From Pseudoalteromonas rubra (GTDB lineage: Bacteria > Pseudomonadota > Gammaproteobacteria > Enterobacterales > Alteromonadaceae): DNA of 64,000 bases. Where the stretch lies: NCBI RefSeq assembly GCF_005886805.2, contig NZ_CP045429.1, positions 2,698,501 through 2,762,500 on the forward strand, given 5' to 3'. The notes beneath the pieces were generated by a model. The model had not been told where the DNA came from, searched no databases, and was given only the letters and a program-made list of their open reading frames with translations. The translations under genes were made by a program, and so were the position numbers. Shown piece after piece: positions 27,096-37,297 of this stretch (position 1 is its first letter; the number at the start of each line of letters is the position of its first letter).

Positions 27096-29762
27096 TTAGA
27101 ATTTATAACCAAACTTCAGGTAGGCCTGACGACCCAGAGCACTGTGGGTTTTGTTATCAATCCCCATCGACTCAGATGGAGCCAGCGGCGCCTCTTCATT
27201 CAACAAATTTGACGCACCTAAGGTTACTGTTAGTTTGTCGTAACCGACATAACTGACACTGGTATCAACCGTCGTCCAGGAGTCAATTTCATACTTGTTC
27301 CCATTGCTGTCTGCCAGATCTAAATTCTTATCAACATAATTGAAACTCAGGTTGGCAACAAAGTCATCCATTGACCAATCAACCCCTGCTGTCCAGCGGT
27401 ATTTCGGGTGCTGATACTCACCATTAAGATCTTCTACGACGGTGCTGGTATTACCGGCGTCATCACTTTCCAATGACTGCTCTTCAAAATTCAGCGTATA
27501 AGTCAGATTGTAATTGAAGCGGAACTCACCCATATCAGACGTATTCAGCAAATATTCGATGTCCAGATCTAAACCATCCGTTTCTCTGCCACCAATATTC
27601 ACAAAGGTATCGTTGATTGTCAGGATTTGACCTAAGGTACTTCCCTGATTCGGTGCACGCACCACCAGATTCGGATCGGTACCACAACAATCAACCAATT
27701 TCTGAGCACCAATTTTCTTAATCAAATCTTCCTGATCATAGTTCCAATAGTCCACGCCAATACTGAAGGTATCCGTCGCCTGCCAAATCACGCCCAGATT
27801 GAAGTTTTCCGACTCTTCTGGCTGCAATTGCTTATTACCTGCGACGATTGCTGTATATTCAGTCGGTGAACAATCGGCATCATCACCTGTTTGTTTACAA
27901 CGCTCTTTATCAATCACGCTTGGTGATTCATCAGTGCGACCCAGATGTAACTGAACAAGCGAAGGTGCACGGAATGCTGTTCCCCAGGAGCCGCGAACTA
28001 CCACAGAATCGATGGGCGTCCAGCGAAATGCCACCTTAGGATCGGTCGTATTACCGAAATCGCTATAGTCTTCATGACGTAGTGCAAGTTGAAGCTCTAA
28101 GTTCTCCAGTAACGGGGCACTGAATTCCGCGAATATTGCGGTATTATCGCGGTCACCATTCGCCTGAGTGGCTTCTGTACCAAAGATCTCTCCTCGGATA
28201 TACTGACTATCCGGGTTATCTTCAATTTTTTCATAGCGGTGCTCAAAACCAAATGCCGCCGACACATAACCATCCCCAAATTCAAACAATTCACCAGAAA
28301 TAGTACCGTCTAATGACTGCATAGTGGATGAGCCGTAACGCGTTGTAGTGGTCTCAAAGAAATCCAACCCTGCCTGTGTATTCGTGCTGGGTTCAAACGG
28401 GTTCCAAAGCCCTGTATCAATTGCTTGCTGGGCACGCAATTTGTTCGGGAAACCATCGAAGCCTTTTTCAACAGCACTGGAACGAATCGCGGAATATGCA
28501 AACTCCCACTCCCAGTCCTGCCACTGACCTCGCATACCCATCACAGCGCGATAGTATTCTGAGTCGACGTCTTTCTTTCGGTTACCAATGTCTACGGTAC
28601 GACGGCGCATTGAGATATCCACACCATGCAGGTAATGACCGGGCTGATCAGCTAAGGGGTGATTAGAGTTATCACCTGCCATATTCAGCTCCGTAAAGCT
28701 CGGGCTACCGGCCCCCTGGATAAAGGTTGAGGCATGTTGCGCTGAAAATTCCGCAAAACCTTCAACACCGTCCATGATCTCCTGTACACCATTATAGTTA
28801 AAAGTAACTCGCTCAGTTGAAGGCACTAAACTCATATGTGGTGCGTAATCATAACGACAAACTTCGTTTATGATCATATCAGCCGGGCAAACATCATTTC
28901 CCCACTCGTCAGCGAACAAAGTTTGACGAACCTGAGTACCATCATCCTCGGTACGCACTACTGGCAGCCGTTCCCACTGCTCATCTGTCAACATACTGCG
29001 TACTACTTCAATGCTGCCAGGGAAGCCAGACGAGCTCAGTGAGTTATTACCGCCCCGGAAAGTCTGATCAGCCGTTGCCGTATAATCTCTGTCTGAATAA
29101 AAAATATCGCCGCGCTTAAAATAGTCAAGCGTAAAGTTGTGATGACCTTTACTGGTTGAGTTACCCCATAATAAAGTGAAATTTTGCTCTTCTCCGCCAC
29201 CGTCTGAGGTATCAGAAATTTTAGCCGCCACCTCAAAACCATCGATGTCATTGCGCAGGATAATGTTAATCACCCCCGCAACCGCGTCTGAACCATAGGT
29301 TGCCGATGCCCCGTCTTTTAACACGTCAACACGCTTTACTGCTGAAACCGGTATAGTGTTTAAATCAACAAATGACGTTTCAATGTCTTTTGCAAACGGA
29401 CTGACCGCAACCCGTCGCCCATTAATCAATACCAAAGTAGATGATGCCCCAAGCCCACGAAGCGCAACGCTGGAGCCGCCGTTTGCTGTATCATCACTCG
29501 AGTTTCCTTGTGTACTAAAAGTACCAGTACCTGCGACTGGCAACTTTTGTAACGCACCTATCAGGTCGGTTGAACCTGTTGCGGCCAGATCAGCCGCAGA
29601 GATGCTTTGTACTGGCGAAGGTCCTTCCATATCAGAGCGCTTGATATGCGAACCTGTAACTTCTATGCGTTCTACTTCACCCTCTTCAGCCTTCGCTGCT
29701 TGTAGGCTACCTGCAAGTACTGTTGAGACTGCCAGTGCAGTGAGTGTAATCCCCTTTTTCAT
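27096..29762 (-). CDS. TonB-dependent outer-membrane receptor
   Basis: An 888-residue outer-membrane transporter. A signal peptide (residues 1-25, ending QAAKA) precedes VERIEVTGSHIKRSD, a TonB-box-like start. The plug domain follows (SVALRGLGASSTLVLINGRRVAV near 95-117, VDVLKDGASATYGSDAVAGVINI near 145-167), then a 22-strand barrel ending in the outer-membrane terminal Phe (LKFGYKF). The plug resembles the large marine receptors for peptides or carbohydrates, not classic siderophore receptors, but the substrate cannot be told. SD AGGAAGA precedes the ATG. No partner genes are adjacent. Confidence 0.93.
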   Translation of the reverse strand: MKKGITLTALAVSTVLAGSLQAAKAEEGEVERIEVTGSHIKRSDMEGPSPVQSISAADLAATGSTDLIGALQKLPVAGTGTFSTQGNSSDDTANGGSSVALRGLGASSTLVLINGRRVAVSPFAKDIETSFVDLNTIPVSAVKRVDVLKDGASATYGSDAVAGVINIILRNDIDGFEVAAKISDTSDGGGEEQNFTLLWGNSTSKGHHNFTLDYFKRGDIFYSDRDYTATADQTFRGGNNSLSSSGFPGSIEVVRSMLTDEQWERLPVVRTEDDGTQVRQTLFADEWGNDVCPADMIINEVCRYDYAPHMSLVPSTERVTFNYNGVQEIMDGVEGFAEFSAQHASTFIQGAGSPSFTELNMAGDNSNHPLADQPGHYLHGVDISMRRRTVDIGNRKKDVDSEYYRAVMGMRGQWQDWEWEFAYSAIRSSAVEKGFDGFPNKLRAQQAIDTGLWNPFEPSTNTQAGLDFFETTTTRYGSSTMQSLDGTISGELFEFGDGYVSAAFGFEHRYEKIEDNPDSQYIRGEIFGTEATQANGDRDNTAIFAEFSAPLLENLELQLALRHEDYSDFGNTTDPKVAFRWTPIDSVVVRGSWGTAFRAPSLVQLHLGRTDESPSVIDKERCKQTGDDADCSPTEYTAIVAGNKQLQPEESENFNLGVIWQATDTFSIGVDYWNYDQEDLIKKIGAQKLVDCCGTDPNLVVRAPNQGSTLGQILTINDTFVNIGGRETDGLDLDIEYLLNTSDMGEFRFNYNLTYTLNFEEQSLESDDAGNTSTVVEDLNGEYQHPKYRWTAGVDWSMDDFVANLSFNYVDKNLDLADSNGNKYEIDSWTTVDTSVSYVGYDKLTVTLGASNLLNEEAPLAPSESMGIDNKTHSALGRQAYLKFGYKF

Positions 29763-29938
29763 TCTTCCTCTTCTCCATAGTGTTAATTATATTTGTAATT
29801 GCAAATATTTTATAACACACAGAAAACAACTTAAGAACACATAAATACAAAACATCAAACTTAAAAAAACAAAAAAGGTTATAGATTAAGCAAACACTAG
29901 ATTTTCACGGCCCAAGAATGAATTTTTCGCTGAGATCA

Positions 29939-29967
29939 AAAAGCCCGGCATACCAGGCCGGGCTTTT
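29939..29967 (-). terminator. Rho-independent terminator of the small secreted protein gene
   Basis: AAGCCCGGC (29941-29949) pairs with GCCGGGCTT (29957-29965). On the minus strand it is followed by a T run, about 25 bp after the stop of the gene at 29989. Confidence 0.9.
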
Positions 29968-29988
29968 AATTGCATTGATAGCAAATAT

Positions 29989-30423
29989 TTAGATAGCAGT
30001 ATTATTGATATTTTTAATAAACTGCTTAACAGGTACATCGTTACACTTCAGGTTACGAGCCTGATGACGGTATTTATCCAGGCTAGATAGCCCCTCTTTA
30101 GCCGCCTTAAGACATAATTCAGTTGCAACCGTTCCATTTTTGGCCACAAGCTTTACTTTTGCTTGCTCATTCGCCGACTCAGCTTTAACTTGCTTGGCAA
30201 ATGAACGAATGTCTTCGCCGTTACACTCAAGTGTTTTGGAAAAACGTGATACGAATACACCGTGCTTGGAACCGTACGCACGTGCAGCACTCAGGCCTTG
30301 CTCTGCCGCGATAGCGCATACTTTAGATTCTGGTGATGCATTGCCGCTCACAACCTGTGCGCCAGCAGAAGCAGAAAAAGATGCAATCGAGATCAGTGTA
30401 ACAAGAGAGAGAGACTTAAACAT
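29989..30423 (-). CDS. Small secreted protein with a duplicated Cys-pair motif
   Basis: A 144-residue protein with a signal peptide (cut near residue 22, SASAGA-Q). The mature part contains two related halves. The first has C-A-I-A-A-E-Q-G-L-S, then C-N-G-E-D-I-R-S-F-A-K; the second has C-L-K-A-A-K-E-G-L-S, then C-N-D-V-P-V-K-Q-F-I-K. Each half thus has two Cys, probably disulfide-bonded in the periplasm. It resembles short secreted proteins common in Alteromonadales (possibly DUF3718). The function is unknown. It has its own promoter and terminator. Confidence 0.75.
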   Translation of the reverse strand: MFKSLSLVTLISIASFSASAGAQVVSGNASPESKVCAIAAEQGLSAARAYGSKHGVFVSRFSKTLECNGEDIRSFAKQVKAESANEQAKVKLVAKNGTVATELCLKAAKEGLSSLDKYRHQARNLKCNDVPVKQFIKNINNTAI

Positions 30424-30453
30424 AATTTACCCCAAATGAACGAATTGGTGCGC

Positions 30454-30481
30454 ATTATATATACAAGATATTTCGTGTAAA
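30454..30481 (-). promoter_or_regulatory. Sigma70-type promoter of the small secreted protein gene
   Basis: On the minus strand TTTACA (30476-30481) and a perfect TATAAT (30454-30459) are separated by 16 bp, about 30 bp upstream of the start codon. The rest of the 320-bp gap 30424-30743 must hold the xthA promoter, but I see no clear element or small gene in it. Confidence 0.7.
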
Positions 30482-30743
30482 TGGTAAAAACAAACTTTCC
30501 TGATCATTTAATAGCCTATTCACAACTCCCTAATCAGGCGCTTTAAAGCAGTTACAATTTTCGCGTTCATTAACAAGTCACCGCATCATAAATACCGCTT
30601 TATGGAACGCAAATCACACCCACAAATAAGCTGTCTTCAAGCCCAATTACTAGCAATGTAAAATCGCACTACCCTCTCCATTCACGCAGACATAAGTGAT
30701 AGACTTACCATCACTTTATTCTGCACATTAAAGAACAACAACT

Positions 30744-31553
30744 ATGAAAGTTATCTCATTCAATATAAATGGTCTGCGTGCCCGCCTGCATCAACTCCAG
30801 GCTCTGATCGACAAGCATCAACCTGATATCATCGGTTTGCAGGAAATTAAAGTCCATGATGAAGCCTTCCCAATTGCTGACGTTGAAGCGATGGGCTACC
30901 ACGTCTATTTTCACGGTCAAAAAGCCCACTATGGTGTAGCACTGCTCTCAAAAAAGCCGGCTAAACAGATCCAAAAGGGATTCTCAACAGACACAGAAGA
31001 GTCACAAAAGCGCATGATAATCGGCACCTTTGAAAGCGATAGCGGTGAAGATGTTACGGTTATGAATGGTTACTTCCCACAGGGTGACAACATTAACCAC
31101 GAAACCAAGTTTCCGTATAAACGTCAATTTTATGTGGATTTGATGACCCACCTGGAAAACACTGCCGATAACAGTGAGCATTTAATTGTAATGGGTGACA
31201 TTAATATTTCTCCTGTCGATCTGGATATTGGCATCGGTGAACCTAATCGTAAGCGCTGGCTAAAAACGGGTAAGTGTTCATTCCAGCCCATAGAACGTGA
31301 ATGGCTGCAAACCTTACTCGACTGGGGCCTGAAAGATACTTTCCGTGAGCTAACACCGGATGCAAGCGAAAAGTACTCGTGGTTTGACTATCGTTCTAAA
31401 GGGTTTGACGACAACCGCGGCCTGCGCATCGACGTTGTCCTTGCCACTGCGCCATTGATGGCCAAATGTGTTGAAAGTGACATCGACTATGAGCTGCGCG
31501 GTATCGAAAAACCATCAGATCATGCGCCAGTCTGGGCGACTTTTGACCTGTAA
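30744..31553 (+). CDS. xthA: Exodeoxyribonuclease III
   Basis: A 269-residue AP endonuclease and 3'-5' exonuclease of base-excision repair. It is colinear with E. coli Xth[21 protein letters not shown] at the start, LQEIKVHDE with the metal-binding Glu near residue 34, [22 protein letters not shown] with catalytic Asp and Asn, and the C-terminal [10 protein letters not shown] with the catalytic His. Starts at an ATG. It is followed 5 bp later by a membrane-protein gene and then rlmA, so the three may form one transcript. Confidence 0.96.
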   Translation: MKVISFNINGLRARLHQLQALIDKHQPDIIGLQEIKVHDEAFPIADVEAMGYHVYFHGQKAHYGVALLSKKPAKQIQKGFSTDTEESQKRMIIGTFESDSGEDVTVMNGYFPQGDNINHETKFPYKRQFYVDLMTHLENTADNSEHLIVMGDINISPVDLDIGIGEPNRKRWLKTGKCSFQPIEREWLQTLLDWGLKDTFRELTPDASEKYSWFDYRSKGFDDNRGLRIDVVLATAPLMAKCVESDIDYELRGIEKPSDHAPVWATFDL

Positions 31554-31558
31554 CTGAC

Positions 31559-32185
31559 ATGTTCACAGCACTCATGGCCATGGGCTTATTCGCCCTGAGC
31601 TTCAACAAACAGCAGTACCAGGCATTGCTACAAACACCGGCAAGACAAACCGGCGTACTCGCATGTGCTCTGGTGCTGGCGTTGCTGTGGCAAATCCAGG
31701 CTGGCATCTTGCCACACCTGTCCATCCATATATTGGGGATCACTGCAGCAACTCTCACGCTCGGTTGGCATATGGGCCTGTTATCCACCACGCTCGCAAC
31801 TTTGCTCAGTTATTTCTTTGGCCCCATGCCCATCGATAACTTGTGGACATTCTGGCTATTTACCGCGCTACTTCCGGTTTACCTCAGCTACGGCCTGTTT
31901 TTACTCTGTTATCACTTTCTCAATCGCCATTTCTTTGTCTATATCTTTGTCTGTGCATTTTTGTGCGGAGGCCTGGTTGCAGCCAGTAAAATAGCGATAA
32001 GTGCACTATATTACCTGAGTATCGGCCTTTATGACTGGCCTGTGCTGGTCGACAATTATATCTTTTATGCGATCATCATGTGGTTCCCGGAAGCCATGCT
32101 TAATGGCATGGCCATCACCTTACTGATCACTTACCGCCCACACTGGGTTAAAACTTTTTATGATAGGGATTACTTAGATAAATGA
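31559..32185 (+). CDS. CbiM-like energy-coupling-factor family membrane protein
   Basis: A 208-residue integral membrane protein with about six hydrophobic helices. It resembles the small COG3235/CbiM-like group annotated as energy-coupling-factor transporter permease, with HLSIHILGITAATLTLGW in the first half and the conserved IIMWFPEAMLNGMAITLL near the C-terminus. True CbiM proteins bind Ni or Co with N-terminal His residues. No ATPase or T-component gene lies nearby, so transport function is unproven. It overlaps the rlmA start by 4 bp. Confidence 0.7.
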   Translation: MFTALMAMGLFALSFNKQQYQALLQTPARQTGVLACALVLALLWQIQAGILPHLSIHILGITAATLTLGWHMGLLSTTLATLLSYFFGPMPIDNLWTFWLFTALLPVYLSYGLFLLCYHFLNRHFFVYIFVCAFLCGGLVAASKIAISALYYLSIGLYDWPVLVDNYIFYAIIMWFPEAMLNGMAITLLITYRPHWVKTFYDRDYLDK

Positions 32186-33000
32186 CGCTACATTATCGCT
32201 GCCCCATTTGCTCAGCGCCTTTGGCTGAGCGACACAAAACGCTGCATTGTGAGCACAATCATCAATTTGATGTAGCGAAAGAAGGGTATGTTAATCTCCT
32301 TCCGGTCCAGTTTAAGAAATCCCGTCAGCCGGGTGATAATTTGGATATGGTTCAGGCTCGGCGCAACTTTTTTGCCACCGAGCACTATCAATTTTTACAA
32401 ACTCATCTGGCGCGCACCATAGCAGCGCTGCCCTGTGGATCTGTTATCGATATGGGCTGTGGAGAGGGCTTTTATACCCAGGCAATTGCCAACGCCCTGC
32501 CTGCAACCAGCCAGGTATTTGGTGTAGACATCTCAAAACCGGCTATCCGTTATGCGGCAAAACGCTACCCTCAGGTCCAGTTCAGCGTTGCTTCGATCAA
32601 AGATGCACCGTTTGTGGAACATGAAGCAGATGTGTTGCTGAGTGTTTTTGCGCCGGTATTTGCTGATGAAATGGCCCGTTTACTCAAACCTGATGGCCAG
32701 TTGCTGGTTGTCAGCCCTGGTCCTAAGCACTTGTACGAGCTTAAAACACATATTTACGATGAAGTGAGATTACATGACGCACCGGATTGCCCACAGGGCT
32801 TTACTGAAGTAGTTCAGGAGCACCTCGTACAGACGCATAAAGTCTCAACAGACGTCATTAAGCACTTGATCAAAATGACGCCTTTTGCGTGGAAGTTTAA
32901 AGAAAGCCATTACCAGACGTTAGAACAGGCAAGCTTCCACGAAGTGACGTTTTCTTTTCTGATCACTCGCTATCAAAAATCTGAACAGTTGACTGATTAA
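32182..33000 (+). CDS. rlmA: 23S rRNA (guanine-745-N1)-methyltransferase
   Basis: A 272-residue SAM-dependent enzyme that methylates G745 of 23S rRNA. The N-terminal zinc site is C7-x2-C10, C23 and H27, followed by the diagnostic HQFDVAKEGYVNLLPVQFKKSRQPGD, very close to E. coli RlmA. The Rossmann SAM motif is VIDMGCGEGFYT near residue 90. It is translationally coupled to the upstream membrane-protein gene. Confidence 0.95.
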   Translation: MTLHYRCPICSAPLAERHKTLHCEHNHQFDVAKEGYVNLLPVQFKKSRQPGDNLDMVQARRNFFATEHYQFLQTHLARTIAALPCGSVIDMGCGEGFYTQAIANALPATSQVFGVDISKPAIRYAAKRYPQVQFSVASIKDAPFVEHEADVLLSVFAPVFADEMARLLKPDGQLLVVSPGPKHLYELKTHIYDEVRLHDAPDCPQGFTEVVQEHLVQTHKVSTDVIKHLIKMTPFAWKFKESHYQTLEQASFHEVTFSFLITRYQKSEQLTD

Positions 33001-33012
33001 TCCTTTTAGAAC

Positions 33013-33044
33013 AAAAAAACCTCTGACATATCAGAGGTTTTCTT
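33013..33044. terminator. Bidirectional terminator between rlmA and yfbV
   Basis: AAACCTCTGA (33017-33026) pairs perfectly with TCAGAGGTTT (33031-33040) across a 4-base loop. T tracts lie on both strands. The right arm includes the yfbV stop codon. Confidence 0.88.
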
Positions 33045-33477
33045 TTGCAAATGCTTTGTCCATTTTCTCAAACATATCGTTTAGCAGTTTCGCCAATTCA
33101 CGATACTTAGGATCTCGTGCAGCGTCGGCCTGATACCCATTAGCCACCATTTTGTGATAAAGCTCCTTATACCAACTATTCAAAGCCGGATTCAACCGTG
33201 TATCAGCCCGCTTACCCAACCAGAGCAACCCCTGGACAGGCAAAGACAAGAAGAACAACGCAATCGTAATAGCCTGAGGTAAATAAGCCATTCCCAAGTA
33301 TGAAGTCTGGATAAAGACCGAAATAATCGCCAGCGCAGGCATAACCTGAAGGGCAAACTCAGTGGCTTTGATCACTCTGAATTCGGGAAATAACAGCGTC
33401 AATTCCTTGCGCATTGGCCATTCTTTGGCGTACTGACGTCCAAGTTGCACTTGTGAAATAAGACTTTTCTGCATCAT
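33031..33477 (-). CDS. yfbV: UPF0208 membrane protein YfbV
   Basis: A 148-residue inner-membrane protein with two hydrophobic helices (around 45-62 and 68-86) and soluble ends. The conserved signatures GRQYAKEWPMRKELTLLFPEFRVIKAT and LNSWYKELYHKM identify the YfbV family, which in E. coli also lies next to ackA-pta and helps keep the Ter macrodomain apart from its flanks. It is divergent from ackA across about 320 bp. Confidence 0.93.
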   Translation of the reverse strand: MMQKSLISQVQLGRQYAKEWPMRKELTLLFPEFRVIKATEFALQVMPALAIISVFIQTSYLGMAYLPQAITIALFFLSLPVQGLLWLGKRADTRLNPALNSWYKELYHKMVANGYQADAARDPKYRELAKLLNDMFEKMDKAFAKENL

Positions 33478-33729
33478 AACTCCCGGGTGCGAGGGAAAAC
33501 TCTCTGCGCATTATATTGATTTAAAACCGCAACGGGCAACTTACATTTAGTCAATTCCAGGAAACCAAGCAACACCATTAACCCATTGCTTACCTGCCAT
33601 CGACTAGCACTTGCTTAACAATCAATAAAACTCGCAATAAAACACGATAAACCAATATCGATGGCCTAACGTTTCTCAAAAAAATCGGGTAAAATTAACT
33701 TTATACTCGTCAATTATACCTTAGTCTAA

Positions 33730-33765
33730 TATTAAGCTAAACGCGCCTTTTCATTTAGCTTAATA
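33730..33765. promoter_or_regulatory. 12-bp perfect inverted repeat upstream of ackA
   Basis: TATTAAGCTAAA (33730-33741) and its exact complement (33754-33765) flank a 12-base spacer, ending 35 bp before the ackA start. It may be an operator or an mRNA leader hairpin. A TATACT box at 33702-33707 could be a -10 element, but no good -35 is seen. The rest of the roughly 320-bp gap 33478-33800 shows no gene. Confidence 0.5.
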
Positions 33766-33800
33766 CGCAATAACAGTTATTGTCAAAACGGATAGTCATT

Positions 33801-34997
33801 ATGTCATCTACCCATGTTCTGGTACTCAATTGTGGCAGCTCCAGCCTCAAGTTCGCAATCATAGACCCAACAACCACTCAGGAACACCTTTCTGGCCTCG
33901 CTGAACGCCTTGGCGAAGACAGCCCACAAATTAAATATAAACACGATGGCGAAAAACACATCATCTCACTCAATGCAGGCGATGCACATCAAATTGCTAT
34001 CGACAAACTCGTCGAGCTGGTCAAATCCCTGGGTCTGGACAAAGAACTGGTTGCCGTGGGTCATCGCGTCGTACATGGCGGTGAGCACTTCACACAATCC
34101 GCACTGATAGATGACACAGTACATCAGGCCATCGTTAAAACAGCGGATCTGGCGCCATTGCATAATCCAGCTAACCTGTTGGGTATTGACGCAGCAACGC
34201 AGGCATTTAGCCACTTACCCCAAATTGCCGTCTTTGATACTGCGTTCCATCAGAGCATGGCTCCCAGTGCCTACCTGTACGCTTTGCCTTATGACCTGTA
34301 TAAAACCCATGGTATTCGTCGCTATGGTTTCCATGGTACCAGCCACTACTTTGTATCGACTCAGGCCATCAAAGCATTAGGGCTTGAGCAGAAAAGTTCT
34401 CGTATTATTACTGCGCACCTCGGTAATGGGTGCTCAGTGTGTGCGATAAAAGACGGAAAATCCGTCGATACCAGCATGGGGCTCACGCCACTGGAGGGTC
34501 TGATCATGGGCACTCGCAGTGGCGACATCGATCCAGGGCTTTTCTCCTATCTAGTTAATCAGCTTAATTACAGCGTTGAGCAAGTCGACACGTTACTGAA
34601 CAAACAAAGTGGCCTGTTGGGGATCAGCGAATTGTCTAATGACTGCCGCACCATTGAAGAAGCGGCAGCGGACGGACACCCACAAGCAACGCTGGCACTG
34701 GAGATGTTCTGTTATCGCTTAGCTAAACAAATTGCCAGTTTTGCCGTGCCTCTGGGTGGCGTAGATGCCGTGGTGTTCACCGGCGGTATTGGCGAGAATT
34801 CAGATGTGATCCGGGCAAAAGTTGTCGAGCAACTCGGGTTCTTGGGTATGACCATTGATACGACAGCAAACCTGGATGCTCGCTTTGGCAAACAGGGCGA
34901 AATTACACGCACAGGTACTGGCCCCAAGGCATTAGTCATCCCTACCAATGAAGAGTGGGTGATTGCCCATGATGCAGCGCAACTGGCACAGGAGTAA
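33801..34997 (+). CDS. ackA: Acetate kinase
   Basis: A 398-residue enzyme interconverting acetyl phosphate and acetate with ATP. It has VLNCGSSSLKFA at the N-terminus, GHRVVHGG, HNPANLLGI, FDTAFHQSM, RRYGFHGTSHYF and the C-terminal FTGGIGENS, all standard. The ATG at 33801 matches the E. coli start; the reading frame extends upstream to a TTG at 33780, which is unlikely to be used. It is followed 6 bp later by pta, making the acetate overflow and acetyl-phosphate pathway. Confidence 0.96.
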   Translation: MSSTHVLVLNCGSSSLKFAIIDPTTTQEHLSGLAERLGEDSPQIKYKHDGEKHIISLNAGDAHQIAIDKLVELVKSLGLDKELVAVGHRVVHGGEHFTQSALIDDTVHQAIVKTADLAPLHNPANLLGIDAATQAFSHLPQIAVFDTAFHQSMAPSAYLYALPYDLYKTHGIRRYGFHGTSHYFVSTQAIKALGLEQKSSRIITAHLGNGCSVCAIKDGKSVDTSMGLTPLEGLIMGTRSGDIDPGLFSYLVNQLNYSVEQVDTLLNKQSGLLGISELSNDCRTIEEAAADGHPQATLALEMFCYRLAKQIASFAVPLGGVDAVVFTGGIGENSDVIRAKVVEQLGFLGMTIDTTANLDARFGKQGEITRTGTGPKALVIPTNEEWVIAHDAAQLAQE

Positions 34998-35003
34998 TAA
35001 GCC

Positions 35004-37151
35004 ATGAGCCGTCGTATTATGTTAATCCCTATTTCCACCGGTGTTGGCTTAACGTCAGTGTCAGTTGGGATAGTCCGTGCACTGGAACAAAAAGCCGTTG
35101 CGGTTAACTTTTTTAAGCCGATTGCACAACCACGAAAAGAAGACACCGGCCCTGAAAAATCAACTTTAATCGTACAACAAGGCTCTTCGATTTCTCCACC
35201 AAAACCGTTTGAGCTCAGCTACGCAGAGCAAATGATCGGTGACGGGAAAGGCGACGATTTACTGGAAGAAATTGTTGAGCGCTTTGAAAGCGCTATCAAC
35301 CCGGGTGAAGTAGCTATCATCGAGGGGATGGTCCCTACCCGCCGTCAGCCTTATGCAGGTCGTGTCAATCGGGAAATCGCGCAAACGCTCGGTGCGGACA
35401 TCGTATTTGTGCTCACCCCGGGTAATGACAGCAATGATCAACTCGAGGATCGTCTGGAGATTGCCGCCGGGAACTATGGTGGCGTCGACCATCCGCGGGT
35501 ACTGGGTTGCATCTTTAACAAAGTAAACGCACCGTTGGACGAAGATGGCAGAGCGCGCGCAGATCTGGTTGATCAACATGAGCCCGAGCAGCTTGAAAAT
35601 GAACTGAACAGGCTCGCCTCGTTACCCGTCTTCCGTAAACACCCATTTATGTTGCTGGGCGCTATCCCCTGGGACTTTGATCTTGTTGCGCCACGTGTCG
35701 TTGATCTGAGTAATTACCTGGGTGCAGAAGTGATAAACGCAGGAGACATGGCGCACCGACGTTTAAGACGCGTGACCTTTTGTGCCAGAACAGTGTCAAA
35801 TATCCTGAACCATTTTACGCCAGGTGCACTCTTGGTTACGCCGGGTGATCGTTCTGACATTCTCGTTGCTGGCTGTCTGAGTGCCATGAACGGCACTAAG
35901 CTGGGTGCCATTTTGCTCACCGGTGGTTTCAAACCAGAAGCCAAAATCATGGAGCTGTGTGAGCAGGCTATGGCAACTGGCCTGCCTATCTTGGCGACCA
36001 CAGCCGATACCTGGCGAACATCTTTACTGCTGCACAATTTCAACATGGAAGTGCCTGCTGACGATGAACAGCGTATCGACAAAGTAAAGCAGCATAACGC
36101 TGATAACATTGATGCTGAATGGCTGGATTCGTTGGCTCAGGGTGTAGCCCGAACACGAAAATTATCGCCGCCAGCCTTTCGCTTCTTATTGACCGATTCT
36201 GCGCGAAAAGCAAATAAGACCATAGTACTGCCGGAAGGTAACGAGCCTCGTACAATTAAAGCGGCAGCAATTTGTGGCGAGCGTGGGATTGCTAAAACGG
36301 TACTACTGGGTGAGCGCGAAGAGATAGAACGTATCGCTGCACAACAAGGTGTTGAGCTCAACGACAATGTCACCATTCTAGACCCGCAGGAAGAAGTTGA
36401 GAAGTACATTGCACCTATGGTTGAACTGCGCAAAAACAAAGGCCTGACTGAAGTGGTCGCTGCTGAGCAGTTACAAGACAATGTGGTACTGGGAACTATG
36501 ATGCTGGCTGAAGATAAGGTTGATGGCCTGGTATCAGGTGCAGTCAACACCACTGCAAACACGATCCGCCCGCCACTTCAGCTCATCAAAACGGCCCCGG
36601 ATTCATCCCTGGTTAGCTCCGTGTTCTTTATGCTGCTGCCCGATCAGGTCCTCGTTTATGGTGACTGTGCCATTAACCCTGATCCAACCGCAGAGCAACT
36701 GGCTGATATCGCGATTCAATCTGCTGAGTCTGCCGCCGCATTTGGCATTGAGCCCAAAGTGGCCATGATCAGTTATAGTACGGGTACTTCTGGCCAGGGG
36801 GCTGACGTAGACAAGGTACGTGAGGCAACCCGCATTGCGCAGGAAAAACGCCCGGATCTCGATATTGACGGACCGCTACAGTACGACGCTGCTATCATGG
36901 AAAATGTGGCACGTAAGAAAGCGCCGAACAGTAAAGTTGCAGGCAAGGCGACAGTGTTTGTATTCCCGGACCTCAATACTGGTAACACCACCTACAAAGC
37001 CGTTCAGCGGAGTGCCGATCTGATCAGTATTGGACCCATGCTACAAGGTATGCGTAAGCCCGTGAACGACCTTAGCCGTGGTGCACTGGTTGATGATATC
37101 GTGTATACCATTGCACTGACCGCAATTCAGGCGGGACAAAACGACCACTAA
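35004..37151 (+). CDS. pta: Phosphate acetyltransferase
   Basis: A 715-residue long-form Pta that converts acetyl-CoA and phosphate to acetyl phosphate. It has the N-terminal P-loop-like domain ([18 protein letters not shown]), the central DRTGG-type regulatory domain (around 230-350) and the C-terminal catalytic domain from about 385 ([55 protein letters not shown]). The layout matches E. coli Pta (714 residues). In an operon with ackA. Confidence 0.96.
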   Translation: MSRRIMLIPISTGVGLTSVSVGIVRALEQKAVAVNFFKPIAQPRKEDTGPEKSTLIVQQGSSISPPKPFELSYAEQMIGDGKGDDLLEEIVERFESAINPGEVAIIEGMVPTRRQPYAGRVNREIAQTLGADIVFVLTPGNDSNDQLEDRLEIAAGNYGGVDHPRVLGCIFNKVNAPLDEDGRARADLVDQHEPEQLENELNRLASLPVFRKHPFMLLGAIPWDFDLVAPRVVDLSNYLGAEVINAGDMAHRRLRRVTFCARTVSNILNHFTPGALLVTPGDRSDILVAGCLSAMNGTKLGAILLTGGFKPEAKIMELCEQAMATGLPILATTADTWRTSLLLHNFNMEVPADDEQRIDKVKQHNADNIDAEWLDSLAQGVARTRKLSPPAFRFLLTDSARKANKTIVLPEGNEPRTIKAAAICGERGIAKTVLLGEREEIERIAAQQGVELNDNVTILDPQEEVEKYIAPMVELRKNKGLTEVVAAEQLQDNVVLGTMMLAEDKVDGLVSGAVNTTANTIRPPLQLIKTAPDSSLVSSVFFMLLPDQVLVYGDCAINPDPTAEQLADIAIQSAESAAAFGIEPKVAMISYSTGTSGQGADVDKVREATRIAQEKRPDLDIDGPLQYDAAIMENVARKKAPNSKVAGKATVFVFPDLNTGNTTYKAVQRSADLISIGPMLQGMRKPVNDLSRGALVDDIVYTIALTAIQAGQNDH

Positions 37152-37173
37152 CATCTCCGGTTTACCCGTAGCC

Positions 37174-37205
37174 TAATTCGGGAAGTTTGCCTACTTCCCG
37201 AATTA
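37174..37205 (+). terminator. Strong hairpin after pta
   Basis: A 13-bp perfect stem (37174-37186 with 37193-37205, AATTCGGGAAGT arm) and a 6-base loop lie 22 bp after the pta stop. No U tract follows, so it may act as an attenuator or an mRNA-stabilising 3' hairpin. Confidence 0.55.
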
Positions 37206-37297
37206 TAACCTGACAGGCTGTGCAGCCAACGGAAAAAGGTTTCTTTTGGCCATGCTTGACTATACTATTACAGAGTCACAGGTGTCGGGACTCGGAT

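Noticed and set aside
30614..30632. Match of about 15 bases to the duplicated mksB tail
   Set aside because: A single short match is expected by chance in 64 kb and no flanking similarity is seen.
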